In this document: positions 28,485 through 36,286 of the stretch, piece after piece | How positions within the stretch are numbered: the first letter of the stretch is position 1 | Layout of the letters: every line of letters begins with the position of its first letter | Source of the DNA: a virus | Length of the DNA stretch: 64,000 nucleotides | Strand: one strand, 5' to 3' | Virus record (IMG/VR): IMGVR_UViG_3300022751_000016 | Coordinates: 1-64,000 of that record | Made by a program: the position numbers and the translations under genes | The notes under the pieces: generated by a model | Databases searched by the model: none | Seen by the model: only the letters and a program-made list of their open reading frames with translations | Told to the model about the DNA's origin: nothing

Positions 28485-28537
28485 GATTACAGAAAAAGTA
28501 ATTAATTTGGTGGATTGAATTTAAAGTTGTATATTTG
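28485..28537 (+). promoter_or_regulatory. Dyad-class promoter leading into non-coding sequence
   Basis: GATTAC-N7-GTAATT (28485-28503), AA, TTTG, exactly 20 bases, TATATTTG (28530-28537). No credible gene follows for 500 bases. Confidence 0.78.
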
Positions 28538-28540
28538 CTT

Positions 28541-28740
28541 TATAATTATTGGAAGTTGCTCCCAAACAACTACTTTAGCGGATGATTATTCCGTATAGGT
28601 GCACGAATGAGAAATCAGAGTATGTTGTCTTCCTTTTACAGTAAATCGTTTTGGACGTTAGATTGGGGTTTCTGAGAACGTTATTCTCTTTGTGAAGCAT
28701 TTAGTCGTTACTTTTAAATTAACTTAAAAAATACATTATG
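28541..28740 (+). ncRNA. Putative structured non-coding RNA
   Basis: About 200 bases after a strong promoter with no real open frame. Small hairpins are visible: AGTTG/CAACT near 28552, and GAGAA/TTCTC with a five-base loop near 28676-28690. No terminator with a clear U-run is seen. It could be a regulatory RNA or a long leader. Only a 14-codon frame begins at 28738. Confidence 0.4.
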
Positions 28741-28868
28741 AGAAATGATATAATTTTTTGCTCAGATTACGATGGAATTTAGAAATATATTAAATAATTT
28801 AAGAGTTTATAACTATACTTAAAACTAATAATTATGGGAGGAGATTCCTAAAAATACCTTAAAATAAA

Positions 28869-28900
28869 TTTGCATATATCGTTTTAATACTTTATCTTTG
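28869..28900 (+). promoter_or_regulatory. Promoter of the winged-helix gene leader
   Basis: TTTG, exactly 20 bases, TATCTTTG. It drives a 140-base leader before the ATG at 29041. Confidence 0.78.
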
Positions 28901-28904
28901 CAAC

Positions 28905-29030
28905 TTAGAATTACATACAGGCGCTTATTTAGTTGTGGAAAGCTATAAAGCATTAAAATATAAAGTTACCGCTTTTAATTTATTAACCCTTCTTTCCACT
29001 TTAGAGGGTTTTTATTTTTTAGGCGGTTTT
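28905..29030 (+). promoter_or_regulatory. Attenuator-like leader
   Basis: Terminator-like hairpin AACCCT / AGGGTT (28985-29010) followed by TTTATTTTTT. Its loop contains CTTTCCAC (28992-28999), complementary to GTGGAAAG at 28935-28942. A third pair ACCGC / GCGGT spans 28968-29027. The two main pairings interlock, so they either exclude each other or form a pseudoknot, which would let the leader control read-through into the next gene. Confidence 0.5.
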
Positions 29031-29040
29031 ACTTTTTATA

Positions 29041-29943
29041 ATGGATTCAAAAATAGCAAGACTTAATTCAAGATTATACTTCGACCTTTTCTCTCGTGAG
29101 GAAGTGGACGGAGATAGGCTTGTTTCTGTTTTTTCTATTTTAAAGACTTCTAGGACATCAGATAAATATTATGCTTATACTTCTAGAAATAATAAATTTA
29201 TTGGTGGATTTTCTCTTTTACGCGCAAAAACAAATCTAACTTTACACACTATTAAAACTTATGTTCCTGTCTTAATTGACATGGGACTTATTACTGTTTT
29301 AGATAATGGTGATGTTTATGTTATGGGTGGAGAAAAAATTAAAACTTTATACAGTTCAAATAAATTAGTTCCTGTCATTATTGGTAAGAACTTACATGAT
29401 ACAGCAGTTAATTCTTTATCTATTCGGGCTCATTCTGCACAATTACAGCAGGAAAGACAAATATTAAAAAAACAAAATCGAAGTGAATTACTAAAGCAAC
29501 TTTCCAATCCTACAAATAATAAACTTTACAAAAAGGCTAAACGTCTCGCGAAAAGATTATCTGGAGAAGAAATTACTATTATCGATGAAGTGATTTTATC
29601 AAATCAAGGTTACGCAGTTTTAAAAAGAGGTGTGGAAAATAATAAATCTATGGGTTGTTATTGGAAACAAAAATTAATTAAAAAAGGTTTAATTGAATCT
29701 AAAAGACGTTTTAAGAAATTAAAAGCAATGTCTTATGGAGAATATTTAACATATATCAGTTTTTATCCTGATAATAAAACAGTTTATAGAAATGGATTCT
29801 TATGTATGGAGGAAATCGCCGAATTAAAGAACATTGATTTAACAGTTAAAAAACCTATAATTAAAGATGAATTAATTAAAAAAGAGGTAAAAGGATTAAA
29901 GCATTTAGAGTTTGACATGATTGCATGGTGGCAGAATAATTAG
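29041..29943 (+). CDS. Two-domain winged-helix DNA-binding protein, replication-initiator candidate
   Basis: 300 residues, basic. First HTH-plus-wing at about 50-100 (LLRAKTNLTLHTIKTYVPVL, then ITVLDNGDVYVMGG). A second HTH-like unit lies at about 180-235. Two winged domains joined by a basic linker recall plasmid and phage replication initiators, but a transcription regulator is equally possible. It is expressed from its own attenuated leader. Confidence 0.6.
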   Translation: MDSKIARLNSRLYFDLFSREEVDGDRLVSVFSILKTSRTSDKYYAYTSRNNKFIGGFSLLRAKTNLTLHTIKTYVPVLIDMGLITVLDNGDVYVMGGEKIKTLYSSNKLVPVIIGKNLHDTAVNSLSIRAHSAQLQQERQILKKQNRSELLKQLSNPTNNKLYKKAKRLAKRLSGEEITIIDEVILSNQGYAVLKRGVENNKSMGCYWKQKLIKKGLIESKRRFKKLKAMSYGEYLTYISFYPDNKTVYRNGFLCMEEIAELKNIDLTVKKPIIKDELIKKEVKGLKHLEFDMIAWWQNN

Positions 29944-29997
29944 TATGTTGCTTTAGATGGTCTAGTGAATTTACAGTATTAAATAAATAATAAAATT

Positions 29998-30738
29998 ATG
30001 AAGTACATGGGAAGTAAGAGTAGAATATCTAAGTCGATAATACCTATCTTATTAGAATATTTAGAAGATGGTATGATATTTATAGATACTTGTGTTGGAG
30101 GAGCTAATATAATAGATAAAATTCCAAAAAATATAAAGTGTTATGGAAACGATAATAATAAATACTTAATAGCTCTATATAACGGAATTAAAACTAGAAA
30201 AGACTACCCCTTAGAAATACCAAAAGATTTATACAGTAGAGCTAGAGATGAGTATAATAATGGAACAAATATAGAATTTGATGACTTTTTAATTGGTTGG
30301 ATAGGATATATGGCTTCAGCTAATGGTAGATTTTTTGAGGGTGGTTATAGTGGCATATCTAATACAAAAGTAGGTACAAGTAGGAATTACGTAGATGAAA
30401 GTATTAGAGGTTTTCTGAAACAAGTTCCAGATTTAAATGAAATAACCTTTACTAATAAAAATATATTAGATATTAAACCAAAAATTAAGTCATTACTGTA
30501 TTGTGATATTCCATATAAAGATACAAAGCAGTATGCAACATCTAAAGACTTTAATTATGAGCTATTCTATCAATGGTGCAGAGACAGAAGTAAAGAGGGA
30601 CATATTGTATTTATATCAGAGTATTCAATGCCAAATGATTTTAAATGTATTTGGCAACAAGAGGTTAAAAGTAGTTTATCAGCAAATGGAGTGTCGGGAG
30701 GAAATAAAGTGTCTATAGAAAAACTTTTTACTTTTTAA
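29998..30738 (+). CDS. D12-class adenine-N6 DNA methyltransferase (Dam-like)
   Basis: 246 residues. Motif X/I region KYMGSKSRI and DTCVGGANI; AdoMet-binding acidic YGNDNN; catalytic motif IV is DIPY (170-173) instead of the usual DPPY. No partner restriction gene is nearby, so protection of phage DNA from host restriction is likely. The Pro to Ile change in the motif is unusual but leaves the Asp and Tyr in place. Confidence 0.82.
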   Translation: MKYMGSKSRISKSIIPILLEYLEDGMIFIDTCVGGANIIDKIPKNIKCYGNDNNKYLIALYNGIKTRKDYPLEIPKDLYSRARDEYNNGTNIEFDDFLIGWIGYMASANGRFFEGGYSGISNTKVGTSRNYVDESIRGFLKQVPDLNEITFTNKNILDIKPKIKSLLYCDIPYKDTKQYATSKDFNYELFYQWCRDRSKEGHIVFISEYSMPNDFKCIWQQEVKSSLSANGVSGGNKVSIEKLFTF

Positions 30739-30739
30739 A

Positions 30740-30771
30740 TTAGGTTATTATATAAATTAATTGTATATTTG
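30740..30771 (+). promoter_or_regulatory. Promoter of the 30.8-33.6 kb small-gene cluster
   Basis: TATATTTG (30764-30771); 20 bases upstream is TTAG, a weak -33. The first gene starts at a GTG 19 bases later. Confidence 0.55.
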
Positions 30772-30789
30772 TACTTTAAACATTAAGAC

Positions 30790-30999
30790 GTGAAACGATA
30801 CTATACATTAGGACTAAACATATTCTACGAAATAGACTCAGAAAACAATATATTCTCATATACATTTAAAGATGGTAATTTAAAAACTAGATTTTCTGTT
30901 TCTGATAATACTCTTCTTTTGGCAGAAGAAGTTAAAGAGTGGCAATATACAAAACAATTAGACAGGAGGATTTTATTCTTCGGTAAAAAATTTAGATAA
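30790..30999 (+). CDS. Uncharacterised 69-residue protein
   Basis: GTG start in AAGACGTG, a sequence also seen just before the start at 38181. Beta-rich N-terminus, basic C-terminus. Not recognised. Ends one base before the next gene. Confidence 0.55.
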   Translation: MKRYYTLGLNIFYEIDSENNIFSYTFKDGNLKTRFSVSDNTLLLAEEVKEWQYTKQLDRRILFFGKKFR

Positions 31000-31000
31000 A

Positions 31001-31477
31001 ATGAAAATAAATTACAAAAAAGACGGAGTAGAATTAGATGGTGATTTTTTATCATTAGTAGAAATTACAGAAAAGTGTAATGAAATAAAGTTAAAAGAAA
31101 ACAAATTAGTTTTACTTAAAATACATTGGGGAGGTAAACATGGAGATGTACTTGAACAAATTATACTTCCTTCTGATAACGCTACACAATTGAAAGATTA
31201 CTTAATAGGAAGAGAAGTTTATTTTGGAGAAATTTGGGGTAAACACTCAGAGGTTTATGGTGAAATGGAAGAAAAAGATTTTGAAATAGTTAAGGACAAA
31301 AGCAAAATTAAAAGTTTTTTGAATAACTTTCCTAGCGGACACGATTACGACCATAGTTTTATTTACACTTTTATTGAAGGCGCGGAAGAAAAGTTAGAGT
31401 ATAGTTCAGATAGTTTAGACGAAGATGATGCTACACAAGAAGAGTTAGATTGGTTACGAACTTTATTGAAATATTAA
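31001..31477 (+). CDS. Uncharacterised acidic protein, 158 residues
   Basis: Mixed alpha/beta, acidic, ending SSDSLDEDDATQEELDWLRT. Not recognised. It follows the 69-residue gene by one base and precedes the next by one base. Confidence 0.6.
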   Translation: MKINYKKDGVELDGDFLSLVEITEKCNEIKLKENKLVLLKIHWGGKHGDVLEQIILPSDNATQLKDYLIGREVYFGEIWGKHSEVYGEMEEKDFEIVKDKSKIKSFLNNFPSGHDYDHSFIYTFIEGAEEKLEYSSDSLDEDDATQEELDWLRTLLKY

Positions 31478-31478
31478 A

Positions 31479-31676
31479 ATGAACTTTTACTACGACCCAA
31501 TACTAGGACTACAGTATGATTATTTAGGTCACTATATTATTATGGATATTGAAGAGCTACCTAAAGATATTGATTTTTCATTATTATTTGAGATAATGTC
31601 AGAACAAGGTATTTCTATTGTAGAATCTCTGCCAAGTTATGAAAACTATTGTAAAATAACAAATTATCAACTATGA
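31479..31676 (+). CDS. Uncharacterised 65-residue protein
   Basis: Aromatic, acidic small protein (MNFYYDPILGLQYDYLGHY). The stop overlaps the next ATG by four bases. Confidence 0.5.
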   Translation: MNFYYDPILGLQYDYLGHYIIMDIEELPKDIDFSLLFEIMSEQGISIVESLPSYENYCKITNYQL

Positions 31677-31945
31677 AGCTAAAACTTACACAAAGAACAG
31701 TAACCGAAAAAGAAACTGACATTGACTTACCAATATACTTTAATTATCAACTTGAAAGTTTAGATGAGGAGTGGGTTATGTGGGATGGAAGTGTAAAAAC
31801 TATTGTTACAAAGCATTGGTTTGGATATACAGTACAAAAGTATGAGTGCACATTTCCTATAGAAGAATACCAACTTAATAGTAGATGCTCAATGGAAAAT
31901 TTTTACATAGAAATGCAAAGTGCTTTAGAGTATTTTAAGAAGTAG
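31673..31945 (+). CDS. Uncharacterised 90-residue protein
   Basis: Beta-rich (KLTQRTVTEKETDIDLPIYF). The opening resembles the first residues of the 106-residue gene at 45295 (KITKTKEIITEEVQIKTGTY), so the two may be distant paralogues. Confidence 0.55.
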   Translation: MKLKLTQRTVTEKETDIDLPIYFNYQLESLDEEWVMWDGSVKTIVTKHWFGYTVQKYECTFPIEEYQLNSRCSMENFYIEMQSALEYFKK

Positions 31946-31992
31946 ATAACATATTAAACAATTCACCGCAAAAACAGTTAAAATATTAGACA

Positions 31993-32148
31993 ATGAAAGA
32001 GAAAATAGAACAATTGATAGCAGAACATAAACTACACAGAGAAGAGGTGTTACAAGAGCTAAATTTAACTTACGGTAAGGATGAAAGATTACTTGAAGAA
32101 TATGCAATGAGAAACTTATTCATCAATCAGTTGGAAGAACTTTTGTAA
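31993..32148 (+). CDS. Small helical protein, 51 residues
   Basis: MKEKIEQLIAEHKLHREEVL... two amphipathic helices rich in Glu and Leu, a coiled-coil hairpin. Fills the gap between two genes on the same strand. Confidence 0.5.
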   Translation: MKEKIEQLIAEHKLHREEVLQELNLTYGKDERLLEEYAMRNLFINQLEELL

Positions 32149-32167
32149 TTTTTTATTTGCTCGAAAA

Positions 32168-32410
32168 ATGAAAGAAATAAGTCTAGAAACAGTTAGAAAA
32201 GCTAATCAAAAGATGATTGATAATGGTAAGATTGAAAAATACGATAAAGTTAAATCTTTAGTTGATATTCAGGAAGAATATATTAAATTTCTAGAACGTG
32301 AAATTGGAAGTGTTTCAAGTATAGCTTCTACACATGGATGGATTTGTAATAAAGAAATTTTTGACGAGGGTTGTAAGTTAAGAGAAAAAATAAAAGAATT
32401 AAACAGATGA
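32168..32410 (+). CDS. Uncharacterised 80-residue helical protein
   Basis: Charged helices throughout (KEISLETVRKANQKMIDNG). Not recognised. Ends in ATGA, overlapping the start of the next small gene. Confidence 0.5.
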   Translation: MKEISLETVRKANQKMIDNGKIEKYDKVKSLVDIQEEYIKFLEREIGSVSSIASTHGWICNKEIFDEGCKLREKIKELNR

Positions 32411-32529
32411 ATACGAATTTATATTATTTAATAGATTCTGATGAGAATTTAACGGATGCAGAAAAGAGAGAAATATATTTTGAAAATCTCCAAATTCTTG
32501 AAGAGTTGAGAGAACTAGATGAAAATTAA
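32407..32529 (+). CDS. Small acidic protein, 40 residues
   Basis: MNTNLYYLIDSDENLTDAEK..., acidic and helical. Overlaps the previous gene by four bases and the next by 11, as expected of a real member of this compact operon. Confidence 0.5.
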   Translation: MNTNLYYLIDSDENLTDAEKREIYFENLQILEELRELDEN

Positions 32530-32893
32530 AGAAGATAAGGTAATTATTAAACAGTTTAAATGCGGTTCTAGTGATTTTTGGGTAAATGACGCTCACTATA
32601 ATTTAAACGCCTCAGAAGAGCTTATTTGGAGTGCTGGTGAATCAGATAAGCCTGAACTTAGAGAAGCACTTCTAAACTTCATTAAAAGAAATAAGAAGAA
32701 ACACTCACCTAGACCGAATAACATCTTCGAAGTCGAGGAAAAGATTTACAGCACAGTAAATTACGGTAAGTTTAAAGGTTTAAGTACACAAATGATAGTT
32801 GCTGAGGATAAACGCTACGCTAAATGGATTTATCAAAATTCTGCTGATAAAAAAGTTAAAGAAGAATTAAAAGAATTGTTAAAAATAAAGTAA
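32519..32893 (+). CDS. DUF3820 / exonuclease-C-terminal-like protein
   Basis: 124 residues. The C-terminal part VNYGKFKGLSTQMIVAEDKR then YAKWIYQN fits the GKxKG...D..YxxW pattern of DUF3820 and related small domains found at the ends of exonucleases. Function unknown; a nucleic-acid role is likely. Confidence 0.55.
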   Translation: MKIKEDKVIIKQFKCGSSDFWVNDAHYNLNASEELIWSAGESDKPELREALLNFIKRNKKKHSPRPNNIFEVEEKIYSTVNYGKFKGLSTQMIVAEDKRYAKWIYQNSADKKVKEELKELLKIK

Positions 32894-32895
32894 TC

Positions 32896-33069
32896 ATGAA
32901 AGAAAATATAAAATTTTACTTAACACAATATAAATTCGGCAGAAAATTATATGGAGGAACTTATTATTTAATTTATAATTGGCTTCCTATGAGTATATTT
33001 TGGTCTGACAGATTGATTACGAGTTGTGGAGGAAGAGCATTAGAAACAGAAGTTTATGAGCAGAAGTAA
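32896..33069 (+). CDS. Uncharacterised 57-residue protein
   Basis: MKENIKFYLTQYKFGRKLYG..., rich in Tyr and Trp. Overlaps the next ATG by 14 bases. Not recognised. Confidence 0.5.
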   Translation: MKENIKFYLTQYKFGRKLYGGTYYLIYNWLPMSIFWSDRLITSCGGRALETEVYEQK

Positions 33070-33427
33070 TCTTCATAAGGATAAGGGTAAATTCAATAAC
33101 GGCTTACTAGAAGAAATACCTACAAAACTACTAAACTTTTTCACAAGACATAATAATGATTGGGGTGAATTTAGAAAAGCTAAGAAAGATTTACAAAATA
33201 AAATCGCGGAAAAAGAAATGAACAAAGAAGTAGAAACAGTTTTAACAGATAAAAAACTAATAGAGCTTTACAATCTAGGCTGGTTGGATTATATGGACGG
33301 TAAACTAGACATAAGCATGGCTTTAGTAAAACCATATTACATAGGAGCTAATCACGCTGAATTAGGAGACTTTCCAGAAGGATTTGATAGTTTTACAGAT
33401 GAGGAAATTTTAAGGATGGTTAAATGA
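33056..33427 (+). CDS. Uncharacterised 123-residue protein
   Basis: Charged helical protein (MSRSNLHKDKGKFNNGLLEE). The C-terminal half has LIELYNLGWLDYMDGKLDIS. Not recognised. Confidence 0.55.
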   Translation: MSRSNLHKDKGKFNNGLLEEIPTKLLNFFTRHNNDWGEFRKAKKDLQNKIAEKEMNKEVETVLTDKKLIELYNLGWLDYMDGKLDISMALVKPYYIGANHAELGDFPEGFDSFTDEEILRMVK

Positions 33428-33615
33428 TAAATTTTAAACTTTTGCCGCAAGAAGAAATTAAAAGAGTAAAATATTTAGAGAAAATAAAATCAAAATACGG
33501 TTCTTACGGATTAATAACTTATTCATTCAAAGATACAGGAATAGGATGTGTAGTTAAAATTAAAAGTTCACATATTAAGAAGTGGAAAGACATTACAGAT
33601 TATGGGAGCTGGTAA
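33424..33615 (+). CDS. Uncharacterised 63-residue protein
   Basis: Small basic protein (MINFKLLPQEEIKRVKYLEK). ATGA overlap with the previous gene. Last gene of this cluster. Confidence 0.5.
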   Translation: MINFKLLPQEEIKRVKYLEKIKSKYGSYGLITYSFKDTGIGCVVKIKSSHIKKWKDITDYGSW

Positions 33616-33624
33616 AAAAATAAA

Positions 33625-33656
33625 TTTGTTAGTTAAATATAAAAGTTGTATCTTTA
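33625..33656 (+). promoter_or_regulatory. Promoter of the recA operon
   Basis: TTTG, exactly 20 bases, TATCTTTA. Only four bases separate the -7 box from the ATG at 33661, so the transcript should be leaderless. Confidence 0.72.
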
Positions 33657-33660
33657 CGGC

Positions 33661-34041
33661 ATGATAAAAAAATATTCTAAAAAAGGGTTAGAGAAACGTA
33701 AATCTGAACGAGAGTGTTTATCAGAATTCTTTAAAAAACATATTGAAATTGCAAAAAATAAGTGCTGCACTAATTGTGGAGAAAAGCTTAAAGGAGATGT
33801 TTCTGAAGTTGCCCACAGGCTACCCAAAAACTTATTTAAATCAGTTATGTGCGATGATAATAACGTAACCTATCTTTGCTCTTGGAAAAGTAGTAACAAC
33901 TGCCACGGATTATATGACGGAAGTAATGAACAACTACAATCTTTGAATATTTTTTCAGTGGAAAAAGAAATAATAAAAGAACTTTTAGAAAAAGTAACAG
34001 AAAAATTTAATTATAAAACAACAGACAGATGGCTTCTATAG
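33661..34041 (+). CDS. HNH/NinG-like zinc nuclease candidate
   Basis: 126 residues from the ATG at 33661; an earlier TTG frame start lies inside the -7 box and is rejected. Contains CCTNCGEKLKGDVSEVAHRL, then NVTYLCSWKSSNNCHGLYD: two Cys pairs around an HR pair and a terminal CH, which suits a treble-clef HNH or NinG-type recombination nuclease. It overlaps recA by 13 bases, supporting a recombination role. Confidence 0.6.
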   Translation: MIKKYSKKGLEKRKSERECLSEFFKKHIEIAKNKCCTNCGEKLKGDVSEVAHRLPKNLFKSVMCDDNNVTYLCSWKSSNNCHGLYDGSNEQLQSLNIFSVEKEIIKELLEKVTEKFNYKTTDRWLL

Positions 34042-35003
34042 AAGATACGCTTAAAAAATTAAATAAAGATAAAAAAGAAGAAGATAAAGTATCCATACTA
34101 GGGGATAATAAGATAGTTAGAACTACTACTTCAACAGGAAGCCCGTATTTAGATTATATAACAGGTGGTGGTTTTATGAATGGCGGGTATAATACAATCG
34201 TTGCTTCTGGTGGTGTAGGTAAAAGCTCAATTTCTTTATTAGCTTGTAAAGATACTATTGAGAGAAGAGGAAAAATAGCAGTTTATTTTGATGGTGAAAG
34301 AACTTTGAATGAAAGTTATTTCGAAAGAATGGGTATCCCCAAAGATAAATTTGTTCACAGAGTAGGGAGAAATTTAGAAAATATGTTGGATGAAGCAGAG
34401 TTATTTGCTCAATCAGAAGATGTTGGTATTATTATTATGGACTCTATTCCTATTTTTACAGCTGCTGCTATTGAAGCCAAGTCAGCAATTGAAAATTCTA
34501 TAGGAAATGCTGCAAAACGATATACGGGACGTATGCCAATTATAGAAGGGTATGCTTCATCAAGGGATATTTGCATTATTGGTCTAACAAGTTATAAATT
34601 AAACCCAGGAGCTATGGGAGACCCTAGAGTGCTTCCTGCCGGTGAGTGGCAGAAAACAATGTCTAATACTACTTTAGATATGACTAAAAAAGAACTAATA
34701 AAAGATAAAGATAAAAATGTAATTGGTCACTCTATTGAAGTCCGCGTTAAAAAATCTAAAAACAGTGCATATGATGGTTCAGAAGCCTATAAAATAAACT
34801 TCTATAATGATGGAGGATTTAATCAAATAGATGAATTTGCAAGAGTATTCATAGAAACAGAAATAGTAAAGCAAGGGGGCGCATGGATTAAGTTTCCTAA
34901 TGTAAACGCAGAAGAAGTAACTATACAAGGAGTAGATAAATTTATTGACCACCTAAAAGCGAACACAGAAGATTTTGAATTTCTTAAACAACAATTAGTA
35001 TGA
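34029..35003 (+). CDS. RecA/UvsX-family recombinase
   Basis: 324 residues. Walker A SGGVGKSS (60-67), Walker B GIIIMDS (133-139), and a beta-hairpin region ending IGLTSYK. N-terminal Lys-rich helix and C-terminal acidic helix. It should form filaments on single-stranded DNA for strand exchange in replication and repair. Shorter than host RecA, in keeping with phage homologues. Confidence 0.88.
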   Translation: MASIEDTLKKLNKDKKEEDKVSILGDNKIVRTTTSTGSPYLDYITGGGFMNGGYNTIVASGGVGKSSISLLACKDTIERRGKIAVYFDGERTLNESYFERMGIPKDKFVHRVGRNLENMLDEAELFAQSEDVGIIIMDSIPIFTAAAIEAKSAIENSIGNAAKRYTGRMPIIEGYASSRDICIIGLTSYKLNPGAMGDPRVLPAGEWQKTMSNTTLDMTKKELIKDKDKNVIGHSIEVRVKKSKNSAYDGSEAYKINFYNDGGFNQIDEFARVFIETEIVKQGGAWIKFPNVNAEEVTIQGVDKFIDHLKANTEDFEFLKQQLV

Positions 35004-35428
35004 GACCATTAGAAGATATACTCACAGAATATGAAGAATTGAGAGGTTCTTTTAGAAACACTACTAAAAGTGGAAGCTTAACAAAGGACAGTCTTATTGA
35101 ATTTCAAGGAAGATTTATAGATTTGAAGGCAGATTTGAAGTATTGGAAAGTAAAATACACTCACGAATGGACTCGTCGCGACGATAAAGCAGCTACAGCG
35201 ATTAAATTTAGGATTGCTGTTGCTATGACAAGAGGGGAATATCCAACTGGAGATGAAGAAGTTAAATTACCTACGATTACAAATGCAGAAAAGTTAGCAA
35301 GTGGTAGTAAAGAATATAGAGAATTTGTTGAACAACGCGGTTTTTATAAAGAGTCTCTGACAAATTTAAGTGATACTAGGGAAGATATCAATAGTTATAT
35401 AAACGAAATTAAGGACAGATTAAAATAA
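35000..35428 (+). CDS. Uncharacterised helical protein next to recA
   Basis: 142 residues, helical, starting MRPLEDILTEYEELRGSFRN and containing KYTHEWTRRDDKAATAIKFR. It overlaps recA by four bases, so a recombination-mediator role is possible but no motif shows it. Confidence 0.6.
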   Translation: MRPLEDILTEYEELRGSFRNTTKSGSLTKDSLIEFQGRFIDLKADLKYWKVKYTHEWTRRDDKAATAIKFRIAVAMTRGEYPTGDEEVKLPTITNAEKLASGSKEYREFVEQRGFYKESLTNLSDTREDINSYINEIKDRLK

Positions 35429-35434
35429 ATAATT

Positions 35435-35680
35435 ATGTGGCAAAAGTGTCCAGTATGTAACGGAACAGGAGAGTGTAATATCATTCATCCACCCTCATGT
35501 AAGACTTGTGATGGAAAAGGTATTATAAGCTCATTGACAGGAAAACCTCCGACAGGTTTAGGAAGCAAAGATTATCAAAATTTGGATGTAGTTGAAAAAT
35601 GTAAACACGAATCTATTGAAGAAATTCAAGGAGGACAGATAGAAAGATGCAGAACTTGCGGTAAAACTTGGGGAGGATAG
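35435..35680 (+). CDS. DnaJ-type zinc-finger protein
   Basis: 81 residues with two CxxCxGxG-like motifs (CPVCNGTGEC and CKTCDGKG), the zinc centre of DnaJ proteins, plus a separate C-terminal Cys pair (CRTCGKTW). No J-domain. Similar small zinc proteins are common in Bacteroidota phages; function unknown. Confidence 0.7.
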   Translation: MWQKCPVCNGTGECNIIHPPSCKTCDGKGIISSLTGKPPTGLGSKDYQNLDVVEKCKHESIEEIQGGQIERCRTCGKTWGG

Positions 35681-35683
35681 TGT

Positions 35684-35815
35684 ATGATAACAGATAAAAT
35701 AGAGATAGAATTCAAAGGTATCTTAGAAGATAAGAATATAAAGATGAATATAGAAAACTCATCCTTCTTTTTGAAAAACTTAATAAGGCATAATGGCAAT
35801 AAAAAAGACAGTTAA
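35684..35815 (+). CDS. Small protein, 43 residues
   Basis: MITDKIEIEFKGILEDKNIK... fills the gap after the zinc protein and overlaps the HNH gene start by 23 bases. Not recognised. Confidence 0.45.
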   Translation: MITDKIEIEFKGILEDKNIKMNIENSSFFLKNLIRHNGNKKDS

Positions 35816-36227
35816 ATCCAGAGTAGAAAAACTAAGAAATCATTTTACGTTAAGTGAAGCAGGATTTTGGAGCTTAATACGCTCTAATTTAAGAAATGCA
35901 AGTAGATGGTGGAAACCTATCGCTGAATGTAAAAAATTATCTAGGCGAGCTTATAAAGGTAAGAATAAATCTCAAAAATGGGAATATAAATGTAGTCATT
36001 GTCAAGAATGGTTTATGGAAAAAGAGATAGCTGTAGACCATAAGATTGAAGCAGGTTCTTTAACTTGTGGAGATGATTTAAAAGGATTTGTAGAAAGATT
36101 GTTCTGTGAAATTGAGGGTTTTCAGGTACTTTGTAATAAAAGAATAGACGGAAAAGAAAGTTGTCATAAGAAAAAGACAGACGAATATATGCAAAGTAAA
36201 AAATCCGCCAAAAAAGATTTAAAATAA
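35793..36227 (+). CDS. HNH-type nuclease
   Basis: 144 residues. Basic N-terminus (1-60), then YKCSHCQEWFMEKEIAVDHK and FQVLCNKRIDGKESCHKKKTD: zinc Cys pairs, the catalytic VDH, and a closing CH. This fits HNH nucleases used by phages for recombination or resolution. It lies between recA and phoH. Confidence 0.75.
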   Translation: MAIKKTVKSRVEKLRNHFTLSEAGFWSLIRSNLRNASRWWKPIAECKKLSRRAYKGKNKSQKWEYKCSHCQEWFMEKEIAVDHKIEAGSLTCGDDLKGFVERLFCEIEGFQVLCNKRIDGKESCHKKKTDEYMQSKKSAKKDLK

Positions 36228-36286
36228 TAGGAATATTCAAAATAAATCCATATCTTTACAATTCAATATACTAAATCAGAATAAAT

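Noticed and set aside
28738-28782. 14-codon frame MRNDIIFCSDYDGI after the dyad promoter
   Set aside because: Too short, no overlap with a neighbour, and the resemblance to a phosphatase motif is only a few residues.
33646-33660. Five-codon extension of the HNH/NinG-like gene
   Set aside because: Its TTG start overlaps the -7 box TATCTTTA.
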